NCBI GenBank assembly: GCA_003105035.1 | Contig: PQAL01000019.1 | Location: forward strand, 62,001 to 126,000 | Direction of reading: 5' to 3' | Source of the DNA: Anaerolineales bacterium | Lineage (GTDB): Bacteria; Chloroflexota; Anaerolineae; Anaerolineales; UBA4823 | DNA length: 64,000 nucleotides | Shown: positions 46,822 through 55,803 of the stretch, in pieces | Layout of the letters: each line of letters begins with the position of its first letter | How positions within the stretch are numbered: the first letter of the stretch is position 1 | Notes under the pieces: generated by a model | What the model was told of the DNA's origin: nothing | Seen by the model: the letters and a program-made list of their open reading frames with translations, nothing else | Database searches by the model: none | Position numbers and translations under genes: made by a program

Positions 46822-48186
46822 ATGAAAAAGATACTGATTTATGTAATTGTCATCGCAGCTTTGTTAATTTCCAACGTCTCAGCCACGTTGGCTGCACCGC
46901 TGAACAAGCAGATTGGGATAAACGTATTATTGAATACCGGAATCAATAATCGCATCCTGGCAAAATTAGGCACGTATGGCAAAATTAACGAAATGGTCTA
47001 TGAAATTAATGCCGTGACCATGAAAATTGCTGAAAACGACCTGTCCGCCATCCGGGCGCTGCCATTCGTTGCTGCAGCCAACCCTGATGCAGCGCGTAAC
47101 GGGGCACCCATTGATACCGTCTCGGCCAGCGACTTTGCTGACGGATGGAACACATGGGACCAGGATGCGATCAACGTGACTGATTTTGGGGTCGGGAGGA
47201 CTATTGGATATGATGGCACGGGTGTGTACGTGGCAGTGCTGGATACCGGCCTGCTCGACTCTTGGCGGCAGTACTTCCCACAGGAGCGCATCGCCACCCA
47301 GTATGCCAAAGCCTTCCGCGGAGGTGGTGGTGAAAACGGAAATGTATCCGAACCACCCAACATGTGGGAGCATGACCAGAACTCACACGGCACGCACGTC
47401 ACCAGCACCATCCTGGGCTATCAATATGGCACAGCGAAGATTAATGGCGTGGCGCCATTGGCAACAGTCATACCGGTGAAAGTCCTTGGCCAGTCGGGCT
47501 CGGGCTGGTCGTCGGTAGTGGCGCGTGGCATCACATATATCGCTGACCTAAAAGCCGGTCCATTGGCTGATTACCCAGTGGTGATCAACATGAGCCTTGG
47601 GGGATCTATCCTGGACGCCATGGAAAAGGCTGCTATCGATTATGCCATCGAGCAGGGCGTTATCGTTGTTGCCTCAGCTGGGAATGAAGGTACATATGGA
47701 ATGGGTTATCCTGGCGCATACGCACCGGTCATCTCCGTAGCCGCCTCCGGCTGGGTCGGCGAATGGACCGCAGCCAGCTGGTGGCGAACCCTGGATGTAC
47801 TTGAGCCGACCAACCCGGCAGATTTCTATATCACCGATTTCTCGAGCCGGGAGCTGCCTGGGCAGGACCTAGATGTGGCTGCCCCTGGATCGTGGATCGT
47901 TGGCCCCTACCAGACAAATAGCGGGCAGATTTCCTACTACTACCTGGGTGGCACAAGCATGGCCAGCCCACACGTCGCTGGTATCGTGGCTTTGATGGCT
48001 CAGAAGGACGCCACTTTGACTGCCAGCGATGCTGAGGGCATCCTGGAAGGCAGTGCAATAAGCCTGGCTCCTGGCTGCCGGACAGTGAACGATGGTTATG
48101 GAAACCTGGTCGAGTATTGCTGGGAGGCTGATGCTACCGGAGCTGGGCTGGCGACCGCAGATGCGGCATTGGCAGCCACTCCGTAG
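46822..48186 (+). CDS. secreted subtilisin-like serine protease (S8)
   Basis: This 454-residue protein has a signal peptide (MKKILIYVIVIAALLISNVSA) and a prodomain of about 80 residues. The S8 catalytic triad is complete: Asp141 in VAVLDTGLL, His189 in NSHGTHV, and Ser379 in GGTSMASPHVAG. The oxyanion asparagine is in ASAGNEGTYG. The C-terminal part after residue 410 carries paired cysteines (APGCRTVNDG, VEYCWEAD) that may form a disulfide. AAGGAGATGAATC precedes the ATG, 88 bases after the amylase stop on the same strand. It probably degrades extracellular protein. Confidence 0.95.
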   Translation: MKKILIYVIVIAALLISNVSATLAAPLNKQIGINVLLNTGINNRILAKLGTYGKINEMVYEINAVTMKIAENDLSAIRALPFVAAANPDAARNGAPIDTVSASDFADGWNTWDQDAINVTDFGVGRTIGYDGTGVYVAVLDTGLLDSWRQYFPQERIATQYAKAFRGGGGENGNVSEPPNMWEHDQNSHGTHVTSTILGYQYGTAKINGVAPLATVIPVKVLGQSGSGWSSVVARGITYIADLKAGPLADYPVVINMSLGGSILDAMEKAAIDYAIEQGVIVVASAGNEGTYGMGYPGAYAPVISVAASGWVGEWTAASWWRTLDVLEPTNPADFYITDFSSRELPGQDLDVAAPGSWIVGPYQTNSGQISYYYLGGTSMASPHVAGIVALMAQKDATLTASDAEGILEGSAISLAPGCRTVNDGYGNLVEYCWEADATGAGLATADAALAATP

Positions 48187-48231
48187 ACATTAAGATTGAA
48201 ACCTTGGTAGAAGCGTTTCAGGCAACACAAG

Positions 48232-48264
48232 AGCTGCTCGGCGAAATCGCCGAGCAGCTTTTTA
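48232..48264 (+). terminator. terminator after the subtilase gene
   Basis: AGCTGCTCGGCGA at 48232-48244 pairs perfectly with TCGCCGAGCAGCT at 48247-48259. TTTTATT follows. Confidence 0.85.
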
Positions 48265-48415
48265 TTATTAATTCCCTATCATGCGTGCTCACCAGTGTGC
48301 CTGCTCAGCATGGGTATCCGTCTTGCCACGCTAACACGACCTCACCTTACCGATTGCAAGATTTCATAGGTACCAGTAGAATTATTCCTGCACGTCGTAT
48401 GAATGCGGAGGACGC

Positions 48416-49198
48416 ATGGCTATTAATTGGGACGAGGTCCACAAAGCACTCTCCCCCATGAAAGATTATGAGGATTGTTGCCAGCGCTATAAAACGGCGT
48501 TTGGTTACGGTTTCGTCTGCCAGATTTTTAACTATCCACTGAACGATGTCGTCGACTATACGAATAAGCTTTTGCTCGGGGATGCGCGCAACCGCTACCG
48601 CAATTACCACGCGGGGCTGACGAGTATCCTCGGCCGTCTGCAGCAAGCCAGCGTGGCAAATGTGCTGGACTTGAGTGTGCGCACTGCCGATCGCGACAAA
48701 CTGGAAAACTTCACACGGGATAGCGGCATCCCAGCGACAGAGACGGTCGCAGTCCTCAAATATCTCGTCTACTGGTTCATCCCCAACGAGAAATATCTGA
48801 GCGGGCTGGTGCGCAGCAGTTCTGCCATGACCGAGGCGATTAAACAGCTGGGAAAGATGGGGGTGCGCACCAATTTGCAAACCCTGGAGCAGGGTCGCAC
48901 CACAGATGGTCGACGAGCGCTGAGCGATAGCAGCAACCTGCCTGCGAATACTATCCTCGAGCTGGTCAACCGGGCGGATCTGTCACGCCTGCCCTGGGCC
49001 AGCAAGGCGACCATCTCTAATATTATCGGGGCCGGGTATTCCAGCCTGGCTCAATTAGCCAGCGCCGACCCCGACCAACTGTATGCGGATTTCTTTGCCT
49101 ATGGTAAGAAAATTGGTAAAAACCTGAAGCTGGGTAATGAGATTGAAAACAGCTACCGTATCGCCAGGATCGTCCCAAGAATCCTGGAGGATAGCTAG
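48416..49198 (+). CDS. DUF4332-like helix-hairpin-helix protein
   Basis: This 260-residue soluble protein has a C-terminal region of repeated helix-hairpin-helix-like segments (LVNRADLSRLPWASKATISNIIGAGYSSLAQLASADPDQL, about residues 186-225). This resembles DUF4332 and related DNA- or nucleotide-binding helical repeats. The N-terminal half (residues 1-150) is helical, has no signal peptide and is not recognised. GGAGGACGC precedes the ATG. It is flanked by the subtilase terminator upstream and a 216-base gap downstream that holds no gene. A nucleic-acid role is an inference from the repeat type. Confidence 0.75.
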   Translation: MAINWDEVHKALSPMKDYEDCCQRYKTAFGYGFVCQIFNYPLNDVVDYTNKLLLGDARNRYRNYHAGLTSILGRLQQASVANVLDLSVRTADRDKLENFTRDSGIPATETVAVLKYLVYWFIPNEKYLSGLVRSSSAMTEAIKQLGKMGVRTNLQTLEQGRTTDGRRALSDSSNLPANTILELVNRADLSRLPWASKATISNIIGAGYSSLAQLASADPDQLYADFFAYGKKIGKNLKLGNEIENSYRIARIVPRILEDS

Positions 49199-49414
49199 AA
49201 ACGAATAATAGCCTGGTGCAATAGGGTCCCCCGCCAATTCATCAATAAAAAGGCATCTCTACCGGATCAACTGACCACCAAGGCTATAATATCATCGAAC
49301 GCCAACCTCTTGCCTATCCAGCTACGAGTATCCTGGGATAAATCTGATGGGAATCGGTTCTGTCAACTGCCTAAAACACAATACTGAGTGTATAAGCTTC
49401 AATACGAGGAGCTC

Positions 49415-50803
49415 ATGATGATCAAAGATAACCTAACTAGTTTGCAGCACGATGAGAGATTTCAGGCCATCATCGAATTGGCCAGTGCCGAGCAGAAGCG
49501 CTTACCAATCCCAGGTGCAGTGCTGGGTGTGCTGTTCGATGGATTGGAATCCATCGCCCCATTTGGAGTGACCAGCCTTGAACACCCCTTGCCGGTTTCA
49601 GAAGATACCCTCTTCCAGATCGGTTCGATCACCAAGACCTTCCTGGGCACTGCGGTCATGCAGCTGGTGGAGATGGGCAAGCTCGCCTTGGATGCGCCAG
49701 TGCGCACTTACTTACCATCCCTGAAACTGGCCGATGAGAGCGTTGCTGCCCACGTCACGATGCGCCACCTGCTAACACATACGGGTGGCTGGGTGGGAGA
49801 TTATTTCAACGATTTTGGGCCAGGTGAGGATGCCCTGGCGAAAATGGTAGACAAAATGGCCGAGCTCCCCCAACTCACACCGCTTGGTGAAGTCTGGTCA
49901 TATAACAACTCGGGGTTTTACCTGGCCGGGAGGGTGATCGAGGCAGTGACGGGCACTAACTTTGAAGCTGCAATAAAGGAACTGGTTCTTGAACCACTGG
50001 GTATGCACATGTCTTTTTTCTTCACCGATGATGTCATCACGCACCGTGTGGCGATCGGGCATGAAGTACTGGACCGCCAGGCAAAGGTTGCCCGGCCGTG
50101 GGCGATCGGCCGCGCCGCCCACCCGGCAGGAGGGGTCATCTGCACAATCCGAGACCTGTTCCGCTTCGCCCGTTTTCACATGGGGGATGGGCTCACTCCT
50201 GATGGAAAGCGCTTGCTTTCAAGGGATTTGCTTGAGCAGATGCAGACCCCCCTGTTTCCTTCAACGGGGATCAGCAGCATCGGGTTGAGCTGGAGCATCA
50301 CCATGCTGGATAGCACGAAAATGATCAGCCACGGCGGCGGCACGAATGGTCAGTCTTCATATCTCAGGATCATACCGTCGCGGAAATTTGCCGTGGCTAT
50401 CTTCACCAATAGCGACGAAGGCAACCTGCTGTGTGACGAGATCGCCAATCTTTCCATGAAAGCCTATACAGGATTAACCCTACCAGAAGCGCTCCCCATG
50501 GATATCCCGGCTGAAAAACTCCAACCATTGGTTGCCAGGTACGATTCTGCCTCAGGCATATGTGATATCTATGTCAACGAAGGCGTGCTGATGCTGCAGT
50601 ATATCCCGAAAGGTGGCTTCCCCACGCCTGAGTCACCCGCCCCGCAAGCCCCACCTCCCGTGCGGATGGGTATGTATGCCGAAGACCGGGTGATCAGCCT
50701 GGATGAACCCATGAAAAACGCGCGCGGAGAGTTTTTAAGGAACCCTGACGGGAATATTACCTGGCTACGCTTTGGGGGAAGGCTCCATGAAAGGGTAAAC
50801 TGA
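49415..50803 (+). CDS. serine-beta-lactamase-like hydrolase
   Basis: This protein of about 462 residues is of the beta-lactamase/class C penicillin-binding fold. The nucleophile motif SITK lies in QIGSITKTFLG, the YNN motif in SYNNSGFYLAG, and HGG in ISHGGGTNGQSSY. No clear signal peptide was seen, so it may be cytoplasmic or use a non-classical route. Its activity could be an esterase, peptidase or beta-lactamase. Adjacent ATGs at 49415 and 49418 follow GAGGAG. The second has the better spacing. The downstream 177-base gap holds no gene. Confidence 0.88.
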   Translation: MMIKDNLTSLQHDERFQAIIELASAEQKRLPIPGAVLGVLFDGLESIAPFGVTSLEHPLPVSEDTLFQIGSITKTFLGTAVMQLVEMGKLALDAPVRTYLPSLKLADESVAAHVTMRHLLTHTGGWVGDYFNDFGPGEDALAKMVDKMAELPQLTPLGEVWSYNNSGFYLAGRVIEAVTGTNFEAAIKELVLEPLGMHMSFFFTDDVITHRVAIGHEVLDRQAKVARPWAIGRAAHPAGGVICTIRDLFRFARFHMGDGLTPDGKRLLSRDLLEQMQTPLFPSTGISSIGLSWSITMLDSTKMISHGGGTNGQSSYLRIIPSRKFAVAIFTNSDEGNLLCDEIANLSMKAYTGLTLPEALPMDIPAEKLQPLVARYDSASGICDIYVNEGVLMLQYIPKGGFPTPESPAPQAPPPVRMGMYAEDRVISLDEPMKNARGEFLRNPDGNITWLRFGGRLHERVN

Positions 50804-50980
50804 ACATATCGCCATGTAAGTCGGCGTACTTAAGGGGCATATCATCCAAAGAATGTGTGAATACGATCCATACTACGTATGGCAGGATTTCTATACTATA
50901 ATAACCATCATTGACGATCACTACCGATCAATTCCCCGCAAATCTAGCCTACCGCTTGCTTTGATTTCCTGGAGGAACGA

Positions 50981-51463
50981 GTGAGTACAACCACCTTGCT
51001 TGATGCCGTCCGTGTGGTAAAAGAAAACGAGAGACTAGCTGCTCTGCATTATGCTGAAGCCGCGCAGGCAATTCATAACTCGATGGGCCAGAAATTATTC
51101 ATTGAGTTAAGCGAATTCGAGAAATACCACCTGCATCAACTGACCGCCTTGGAAAAGTCACTGATCGACACGGGCGAGTTTATCAGCTACACCGGGAAGA
51201 CTTTTCCCCTTCCACCGAAATTTGAGATCACCGCAGCCGAAGAGCATGACCGAAAAAGCGTGATGAAGATCATCTCGGAGGCCATCGAGCGGGAGAAAAT
51301 TGCGGAAAAGGCTTATGCGGAGCTGGCTGGCCAGATCAGTAATCCTTCTGGCCATAGGATGTTTATGCGGTTGTCAGAGGAAGAGCATAACCATTACCGC
51401 ATCCTTACCGAAGCCTATTGGGTACTGAACGACCTGGGCATCTGGAAGTGGACTCGTTTGTAG
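50981..51463 (+). CDS. ferritin-like/rubrerythrin-type diiron protein
   Basis: This 160-residue protein is a four-helix bundle of the ferritin-like superfamily. It has ENERLAALHYAEAA (first E), SEFEKYHLHQL, AIEREKIAEKAY and SEEEHNHYRILTEAY, the repeated Glu/His pattern of a diiron site. There is no rubredoxin-like cysteine domain, so it is not a full rubrerythrin. GTG is the start, preceded by TGGAGGAACGA. It may detoxify peroxide or store iron. It is 151 bases upstream of comM. Confidence 0.85.
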   Translation: MSTTTLLDAVRVVKENERLAALHYAEAAQAIHNSMGQKLFIELSEFEKYHLHQLTALEKSLIDTGEFISYTGKTFPLPPKFEITAAEEHDRKSVMKIISEAIEREKIAEKAYAELAGQISNPSGHRMFMRLSEEEHNHYRILTEAYWVLNDLGIWKWTRL

Positions 51464-51614
51464 ATCTAGTTACTCATTTACTGGCTGACTATTTTATCGA
51501 TCATTCTCCAAATACTTCTACTCGCCATATTGTGTTTATTGTTCTCCATAGCCAACTCTAATCAGGGTTTTCCTGATGATTATCCATTCTTTGAAATTTT
51601 CCTGAATAATTCCC

Positions 51615-53207
51615 ATGCTCGCAAGAATCTTTTCCTGTGCTGTGATTGGTTTGGAAGGTGTTGTGGTTGAGGTGGAGGTTGACACCGGCCTCGGCCTGCC
51701 AGGGATGACCATCGTTGGATTGCCCGACACGGCTGTGCAGGAAAGCCGCGAGCGCGTCCAGGCTGCCGTCAAAAACGCCGGGATTGAGTTCCCCCGCAAG
51801 CGCATCATCGTCAATCTTGCACCTGCTTCAGTGCGCAAGGAAGGCCCGGCCTATGACCTGCCGATCGCGTTGGGTGTTTTAGTGATGGCGGGACGGCTTC
51901 CCCAGGCTGCCTGCGAGGACGCCCTGGTGGTGGGGGAGTTGTCTCTGGATGGCAGCGTGCGGCACTCGCGTGGCATTCTACCCATGTCCGTGGTCGCCCG
52001 CCAGCAAGGTTTCAAGCGCATCTTCGTCCCGCAGAGCGACGCAGCCGAAGCAGCCTTGATCCCCAACCTGGAGGTTATCCCGGTGACCAGCCTGGCGGAG
52101 CTGTACGGTCACCTCTCTGGCCTGCAGCCCATCCCAGCCCAGCAGCCCATCACGCCCGAGCAGCTGCCGGTGCTGGTTCAGACCGACTTTCAGGAGATCA
52201 AGGGCCAGGAACACGTCAAACGTGCCTTCGAGGTTGCCGCGGCTGGGAGTCATAATCTCCTGATGACAGGCCCACCGGGATCGGGCAAGACCCTGCTGGC
52301 ACGTGCTATGCCAAGTATCCTGCCGCACCTCACTGTTGATGAAGCCCTGGACGTCACCCGCATTTATTCAGTAGCAGACCAGCTCCCCCCAGATGTGCCC
52401 CTAATCCAAAACCGCCCATTCCGCGCCCCGCACCATACCATCAGTCATGCCGGGCTGGTGGGTGGAGGAAATTGGCCTCATCCAGGTGAGATATCCCTGG
52501 CTCACCGTGGGGTACTCTTCCTGGACGAGCTGCCTGAATTCGGCCCGCGCGTCTTGGAAGTGCTACGCCAGCCAATCGAAGATAAGACTGTCACCATCAG
52601 TCGGGCGCAGGGCTCGCTTACCTTTCCTGCCAACTTCCAGCTGATTGGAGCCATGAATCCATGCCCCTGTGGCTACTTCGGTGACCCGGTCAAGGCTTGT
52701 ACCTGCTCGCCAGGCATCGTCACTAAATACCATAAACGTATCTCTGGCCCGCTGCTCGACCGCATCGATATCCACATCGAAGTGCCCAGGGTGGAATACG
52801 ACAAGCTGAGCGACCAACGCCTGGGCGAGCCTTCTGCAACCATCCAGAAACGGGTTGAAGCGGCCAGGCAGATCCAGCGCGAACGCTTCCTTGTTGGGGC
52901 GAAGCATTCGTCAAACGAACCGGAAAATGTAAATAAATATTCACCGGCAAATGCTTCGCCCTTACAAAGTATCCAGTGTAATGCCGACATGCGCCCGGCG
53001 GAGGTGCGCCAATTCTGTGATCTGGATGATACCAGCCGCACCCTGATGCGCTCAGCCATGAGCCAGCTGCAGCTCTCGGCACGTGCTTACCACCGCATCC
53101 TCAAGCTGGCACGGACGATAGCAGATCTTGGAGGAAGCGAAAGGATACAGCCCGCTCACCTGGCCGAAGCACTGCAGTATAGACCGAAGGGGATGGATGC
53201 GAATTAA
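51615..53207 (+). CDS. comM: ComM/YifB-family AAA+ ATPase with an in-frame repeat insertion
   Basis: This 530-residue protein is a Mg-chelatase-type AAA+ ATPase. The N-terminal S5-like domain begins [15 protein letters not shown]. Walker A is [11 protein letters not shown], and Walker B is [22 protein letters not shown] is the family zinc-like motif, and [10 protein letters not shown] is the sensor region. In homologues the C-terminal QRF-NADM junction is short. Here about 27 residues ([20 protein letters not shown] and onwards) lie between RERF and [10 protein letters not shown], encoded by the palindromic repeat at 52891-52967. ComM helicases help branch migration in natural transformation. 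No strong ribosome-binding site precedes the ATG. Decayed copies of its mid and 3' regions lie downstream. Confidence 0.93.
   Translation: MLARIFSCAVIGLEGVVVEVEVDTGLGLPGMTIVGLPDTAVQESRERVQAAVKNAGIEFPRKRIIVNLAPASVRKEGPAYDLPIALGVLVMAGRLPQAACEDALVVGELSLDGSVRHSRGILPMSVVARQQGFKRIFVPQSDAAEAALIPNLEVIPVTSLAELYGHLSGLQPIPAQQPITPEQLPVLVQTDFQEIKGQEHVKRAFEVAAAGSHNLLMTGPPGSGKTLLARAMPSILPHLTVDEALDVTRIYSVADQLPPDVPLIQNRPFRAPHHTISHAGLVGGGNWPHPGEISLAHRGVLFLDELPEFGPRVLEVLRQPIEDKTVTISRAQGSLTFPANFQLIGAMNPCPCGYFGDPVKACTCSPGIVTKYHKRISGPLLDRIDIHIEVPRVEYDKLSDQRLGEPSATIQKRVEAARQIQRERFLVGAKHSSNEPENVNKYSPANASPLQSIQCNADMRPAEVRQFCDLDDTSRTLMRSAMSQLQLSARAYHRILKLARTIADLGGSERIQPAHLAEALQYRPKGMDAN
52891..52967 (+). repeat. 77-bp palindromic element inside comM
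   Basis: TTGTTGGGGCGAAGCATT at 52891-52908 and AATGCTTCGCCCTTACAA at 52950-52967 are inverted arms matching at 16 of 18 positions. Inside, two CCGG sites flank an A/T-rich core. Short GGGGCGAAGCATT palindromes are known as dispersed repeats in some bacteria, which is general knowledge and not verified here. The insertion keeps the reading frame open. Confidence 0.85.
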
Positions 53208-53336
53208 TAACGTTCTGATTAGCCGTGAACTGCACAATAAAGGGTTTTTGTTTCAATAACCCAAATACTTAATCTTTATATCGGTGTGTAATAAATCATC
53301 CGTCACTAATGGTAAAGGATAAATTATTAATATGAG

Positions 53337-53365
53337 TTGACATCACTTCCATTATTTTCTATAAT
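53337..53365 (+). promoter_or_regulatory. consensus promoter of the FG-GAP gene
   Basis: TTGACA at 53337-53342 and TATAAT at 53360-53365 are exact consensus with a 17-base spacer. Transcription would start near 53372, giving a leader of about 220 bases. The leader contains an AAGGAGGTG motif near 53465 followed by only a four-codon frame (TTG ACC GAA GAA TAA). Confidence 0.85.
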
Positions 53366-53505
53366 GTAACAAGCTGGTTATAAATTTTCTCAACCCAATC
53401 TTCTGATATCGATTGATTTATTAACCGTGGCGATATTCTTATAACAATGGTCCTAAAGATTTCGAAGGAGGTGGGGTAGGATTGACCGAAGAATAAGCTG
53501 TGTAT

Positions 53506-53544
53506 AAACCAGAACGAAGAAAAAGGTGATCGTCTGGTTTTTTT
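53506..53544 (+). terminator. terminator-like hairpin in the FG-GAP leader
   Basis: AAACCAGA at 53506-53513 pairs with TCTGGTTT at 53533-53540, and a run of seven T lies at 53538-53544. It lies downstream of the promoter and upstream of the gene. It could be an attenuator rather than the end of a transcript. Confidence 0.65.
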
Positions 53545-53593
53545 GTTACATCAACCCAATTTTTTAATAACAACTAAGGTGAGGAGGAAGCAC

Positions 53594-55090
53594 ATGAAAC
53601 GATTGTTGTATCTATTAACGTCTCTGATCTTCGTTGCAGGCTTCTTACAGATTACGAATGGTGGGCATAACAACCAGGGTGGACAAGCAGCTGTATTGAA
53701 CCCTTTACTTCAGGGAATAAATACATTACCTTACCCAATGAATCCATTCCTAACGCCAGATTGGATTGGTGAGGCCAATTATGGCGGTGACAGCTACGGT
53801 GCTGCTGTTTCCACGGCTGGCGATGTGAATGGTGATGGGTATGCAGATATCATCCTTGGAGCGCCATATTACATGAATGGGGAAATCATGGAAGGCCGCG
53901 TCTATGCATACTACGGCTCCGCAACAGGCTTAAGCACGACTCCAGATTGGACGTTTGAGAGCAATTTGGCAAAGTGTCAGCTTGGCTGGAAGGTTGCCTC
54001 AGCTGGTGATGTGAATAATGATGGATTTGACGATGTCCTCGCTTCATCCGAATATTGCACCACGGGTGATCCAGACACTCACCGTGAAGGTCGAGTATAC
54101 CTCTTCCTGGGCTCGGCGGACGGTCTTCCAAGCAATTACAATTGGATGAAAAATGGGGGAACATCCGATGAAAGCTTCGGGTGGTCAATTGCATCTGCTG
54201 GTGATGTGAATAATGATGGATTTGATGACGTGATCATCGGTGCTCCCTGGGCGGATTATCCGGAAGGCAACGAAGGTCGGGCATACGTCTTTTATGGCTC
54301 AGCCAGTGGTTTTGCAGATACCGCAAATTGGGTCACTGAAAGCGATATAGCCTGGACCGGTTACGGTACATGGGTGGACTCGGCTGGCGATGTCAATGGA
54401 GATGGCTATGCTGATGTAATTGTCGGTCATCCGGGCTGGAGTAGCCCTGATGAAGCTGAAGGTCGTGCGTATGTTTACCTTGGCTCGGTGTCCGGGCTGT
54501 CACTTACAGCTTCGTGGACCTTTGAGAATAACCACGCGTATAGTGAGCTGGGGATTTCTGTTGCTGGAGTTGGGGACATCAATGGGGATGGATACGACGA
54601 TGTAATGGTTGGCGGTGGCAAGTATCCAAATCCTTTGCCTTACGAGGGCATTGCCTATCTATTCCTTGGCTCTGCAGCTGGACCGTTATCAACTCCAGCC
54701 TGGTCGCAGGAAGGCAACCAAAAATGGGCACAGTTTGGTTGGTCTATTGCCCCAGCAGGAGATGTCAATGATGATGGATATGATGATGTCATCATTGGAT
54801 CACCGTGGTATACCGATACATTACGTGGAGAAGGCGCGTCATTTCTCTTTTTTGGCTCACCCAACGTAAATCCTTTCACAACTGAATATCACATAGGTGC
54901 CAAGCAAACTGATGCCAAATGGGGTTGGTCAGTTAATACAGCTGGAGATGTGAATGGCGATGGTCGTGACGATATTATCGTCGGGGCGCGAGATTATGAT
55001 GGTGGCGAAAACAATGAAGGCCGCGCTGTCGTCTTCTATGGCATGCCCGATTTCATCGCACAGATATTACTGCCAATAACCCTCCGTTGA
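53594..55090 (+). CDS. secreted FG-GAP/VCBS-type beta-propeller protein
   Basis: This 498-residue protein has a signal peptide (MKRLLYLLTSLIFVAGFLQ) and seven FG-GAP repeats, each with the calcium-binding signature in the order GDVNGDGYADIILGAP, GDVNNDGFDDVLAS, GDVNNDGFDDVIIGAP, GDVNGDGYADVIVG, GDINGDGYDDVMVG, GDVNDDGYDDVIIGSP and GDVNGDGRDDIIVG. Seven repeats fit one closed integrin-alpha-like propeller. The C-terminal LLPITLR is typical of Chloroflexota exported proteins, which is an impression. GAGGAGGAAGC precedes the ATG. It lies between comM and the first comM fragment and so is the first cargo gene of that zone. Confidence 0.92.
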   Translation: MKRLLYLLTSLIFVAGFLQITNGGHNNQGGQAAVLNPLLQGINTLPYPMNPFLTPDWIGEANYGGDSYGAAVSTAGDVNGDGYADIILGAPYYMNGEIMEGRVYAYYGSATGLSTTPDWTFESNLAKCQLGWKVASAGDVNNDGFDDVLASSEYCTTGDPDTHREGRVYLFLGSADGLPSNYNWMKNGGTSDESFGWSIASAGDVNNDGFDDVIIGAPWADYPEGNEGRAYVFYGSASGFADTANWVTESDIAWTGYGTWVDSAGDVNGDGYADVIVGHPGWSSPDEAEGRAYVYLGSVSGLSLTASWTFENNHAYSELGISVAGVGDINGDGYDDVMVGGGKYPNPLPYEGIAYLFLGSAAGPLSTPAWSQEGNQKWAQFGWSIAPAGDVNDDGYDDVIIGSPWYTDTLRGEGASFLFFGSPNVNPFTTEYHIGAKQTDAKWGWSVNTAGDVNGDGRDDIIVGARDYDGGENNEGRAVVFYGMPDFIAQILLPITLR

Positions 55091-55103
55091 AAATCTGAAT
55101 TGG

Positions 55104-55162
55104 ACGAAGCGCTCATTTCCTACAGCGTGAAATTCAGTAAGTGTAAATGAGCGCTTCGTTTT
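55104..55162 (+). terminator. 15-bp perfect stem after the FG-GAP gene
   Basis: ACGAAGCGCTCATTT at 55104-55118 pairs perfectly with AAATGAGCGCTTCGT at 55145-55159. TTTT follows. The loop is 26 bases long. Confidence 0.75.
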
Positions 55163-55227
55163 ACATGGTAATTCTGTCAGATCAATCAGTCAGCCTAAAG
55201 AGGGTAGGAAATCATTGTTTCAAGCAA

Positions 55228-55580
55228 ACGACGCGGCCAGGCAGATCCAGCGTAAGCGCTTTCTTGTCGGGGCGAAGCATGCATCAAACGAACCGGAAAA
55301 TATAAATGATCATTCACCGGCAAATGCTTCGCCCTTACAAAGTATCCAGTCTAATGCCGACATGCGCCTGGCGGAGGTGCGTCCATTCTGCGATCAGGAT
55401 GATACCAGCCGCACCCTGATACGCTCAGCCATGTGCCAGCTGCAGCTCTCGGAACGCGCTTACCACCGCATCCTCAAGCTGGCGCAAACAATTGCAGATT
55501 TGGGGGGAAGTGAGAGGATCCAACCAGCGCACCTGGCTGAGGCGCTGCAGTACCGGCCCAGGATGATGGAGATATACTGA
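55228..55580 (+). pseudogene. comM 3'-end fragment 1
   Basis: The segment matches comM 52855-53207 without any net insertion or deletion and includes the 77-bp palindromic element. Of about 348 aligned bases I count about 52 differences (about 85% identity), many at third codon positions in the last third. The two are equally long to the stop codon. It encodes the YifB C-terminus (NADMRLAEVRPFC through [11 protein letters not shown]) but has no upstream ATPase, no ribosome-binding site and no ATG. Some substitutions (C for S at the CQLQLS segment) suggest decay. It is most likely a remnant of a separate, once-functional comM allele. Confidence 0.85.
55264..55340 (+). repeat. second copy of the palindromic element, in comM fragment 1
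   Basis: TTGTCGGGGCGAAGCATG at 55264-55281 and AATGCTTCGCCCTTACAA at 55323-55340 are the arms. The element sits at exactly the same position relative to the comM frame as the copy in comM and has the same length. It must therefore predate the split of the two sequences. Confidence 0.85.
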
Positions 55581-55803
55581 CCCTGGCTTTTCATCCATAG
55601 ATCTATACGGGGTAAACAATAACAAGCTACATACTTCCTCAAAATTTTGTCCGGTAACCAGACCATCATTTTCCCCCTTCCCTCAGACCCTGGAATTCCG
55701 TGGACCAAGATATAATCGAAGGTTAGTATTTTTCATTCTCCTATCGATCTGTCGAGCATTTCATTGATAATAATGCTTATTCTAATCCGGAAGGATCAAA
55801 CCT

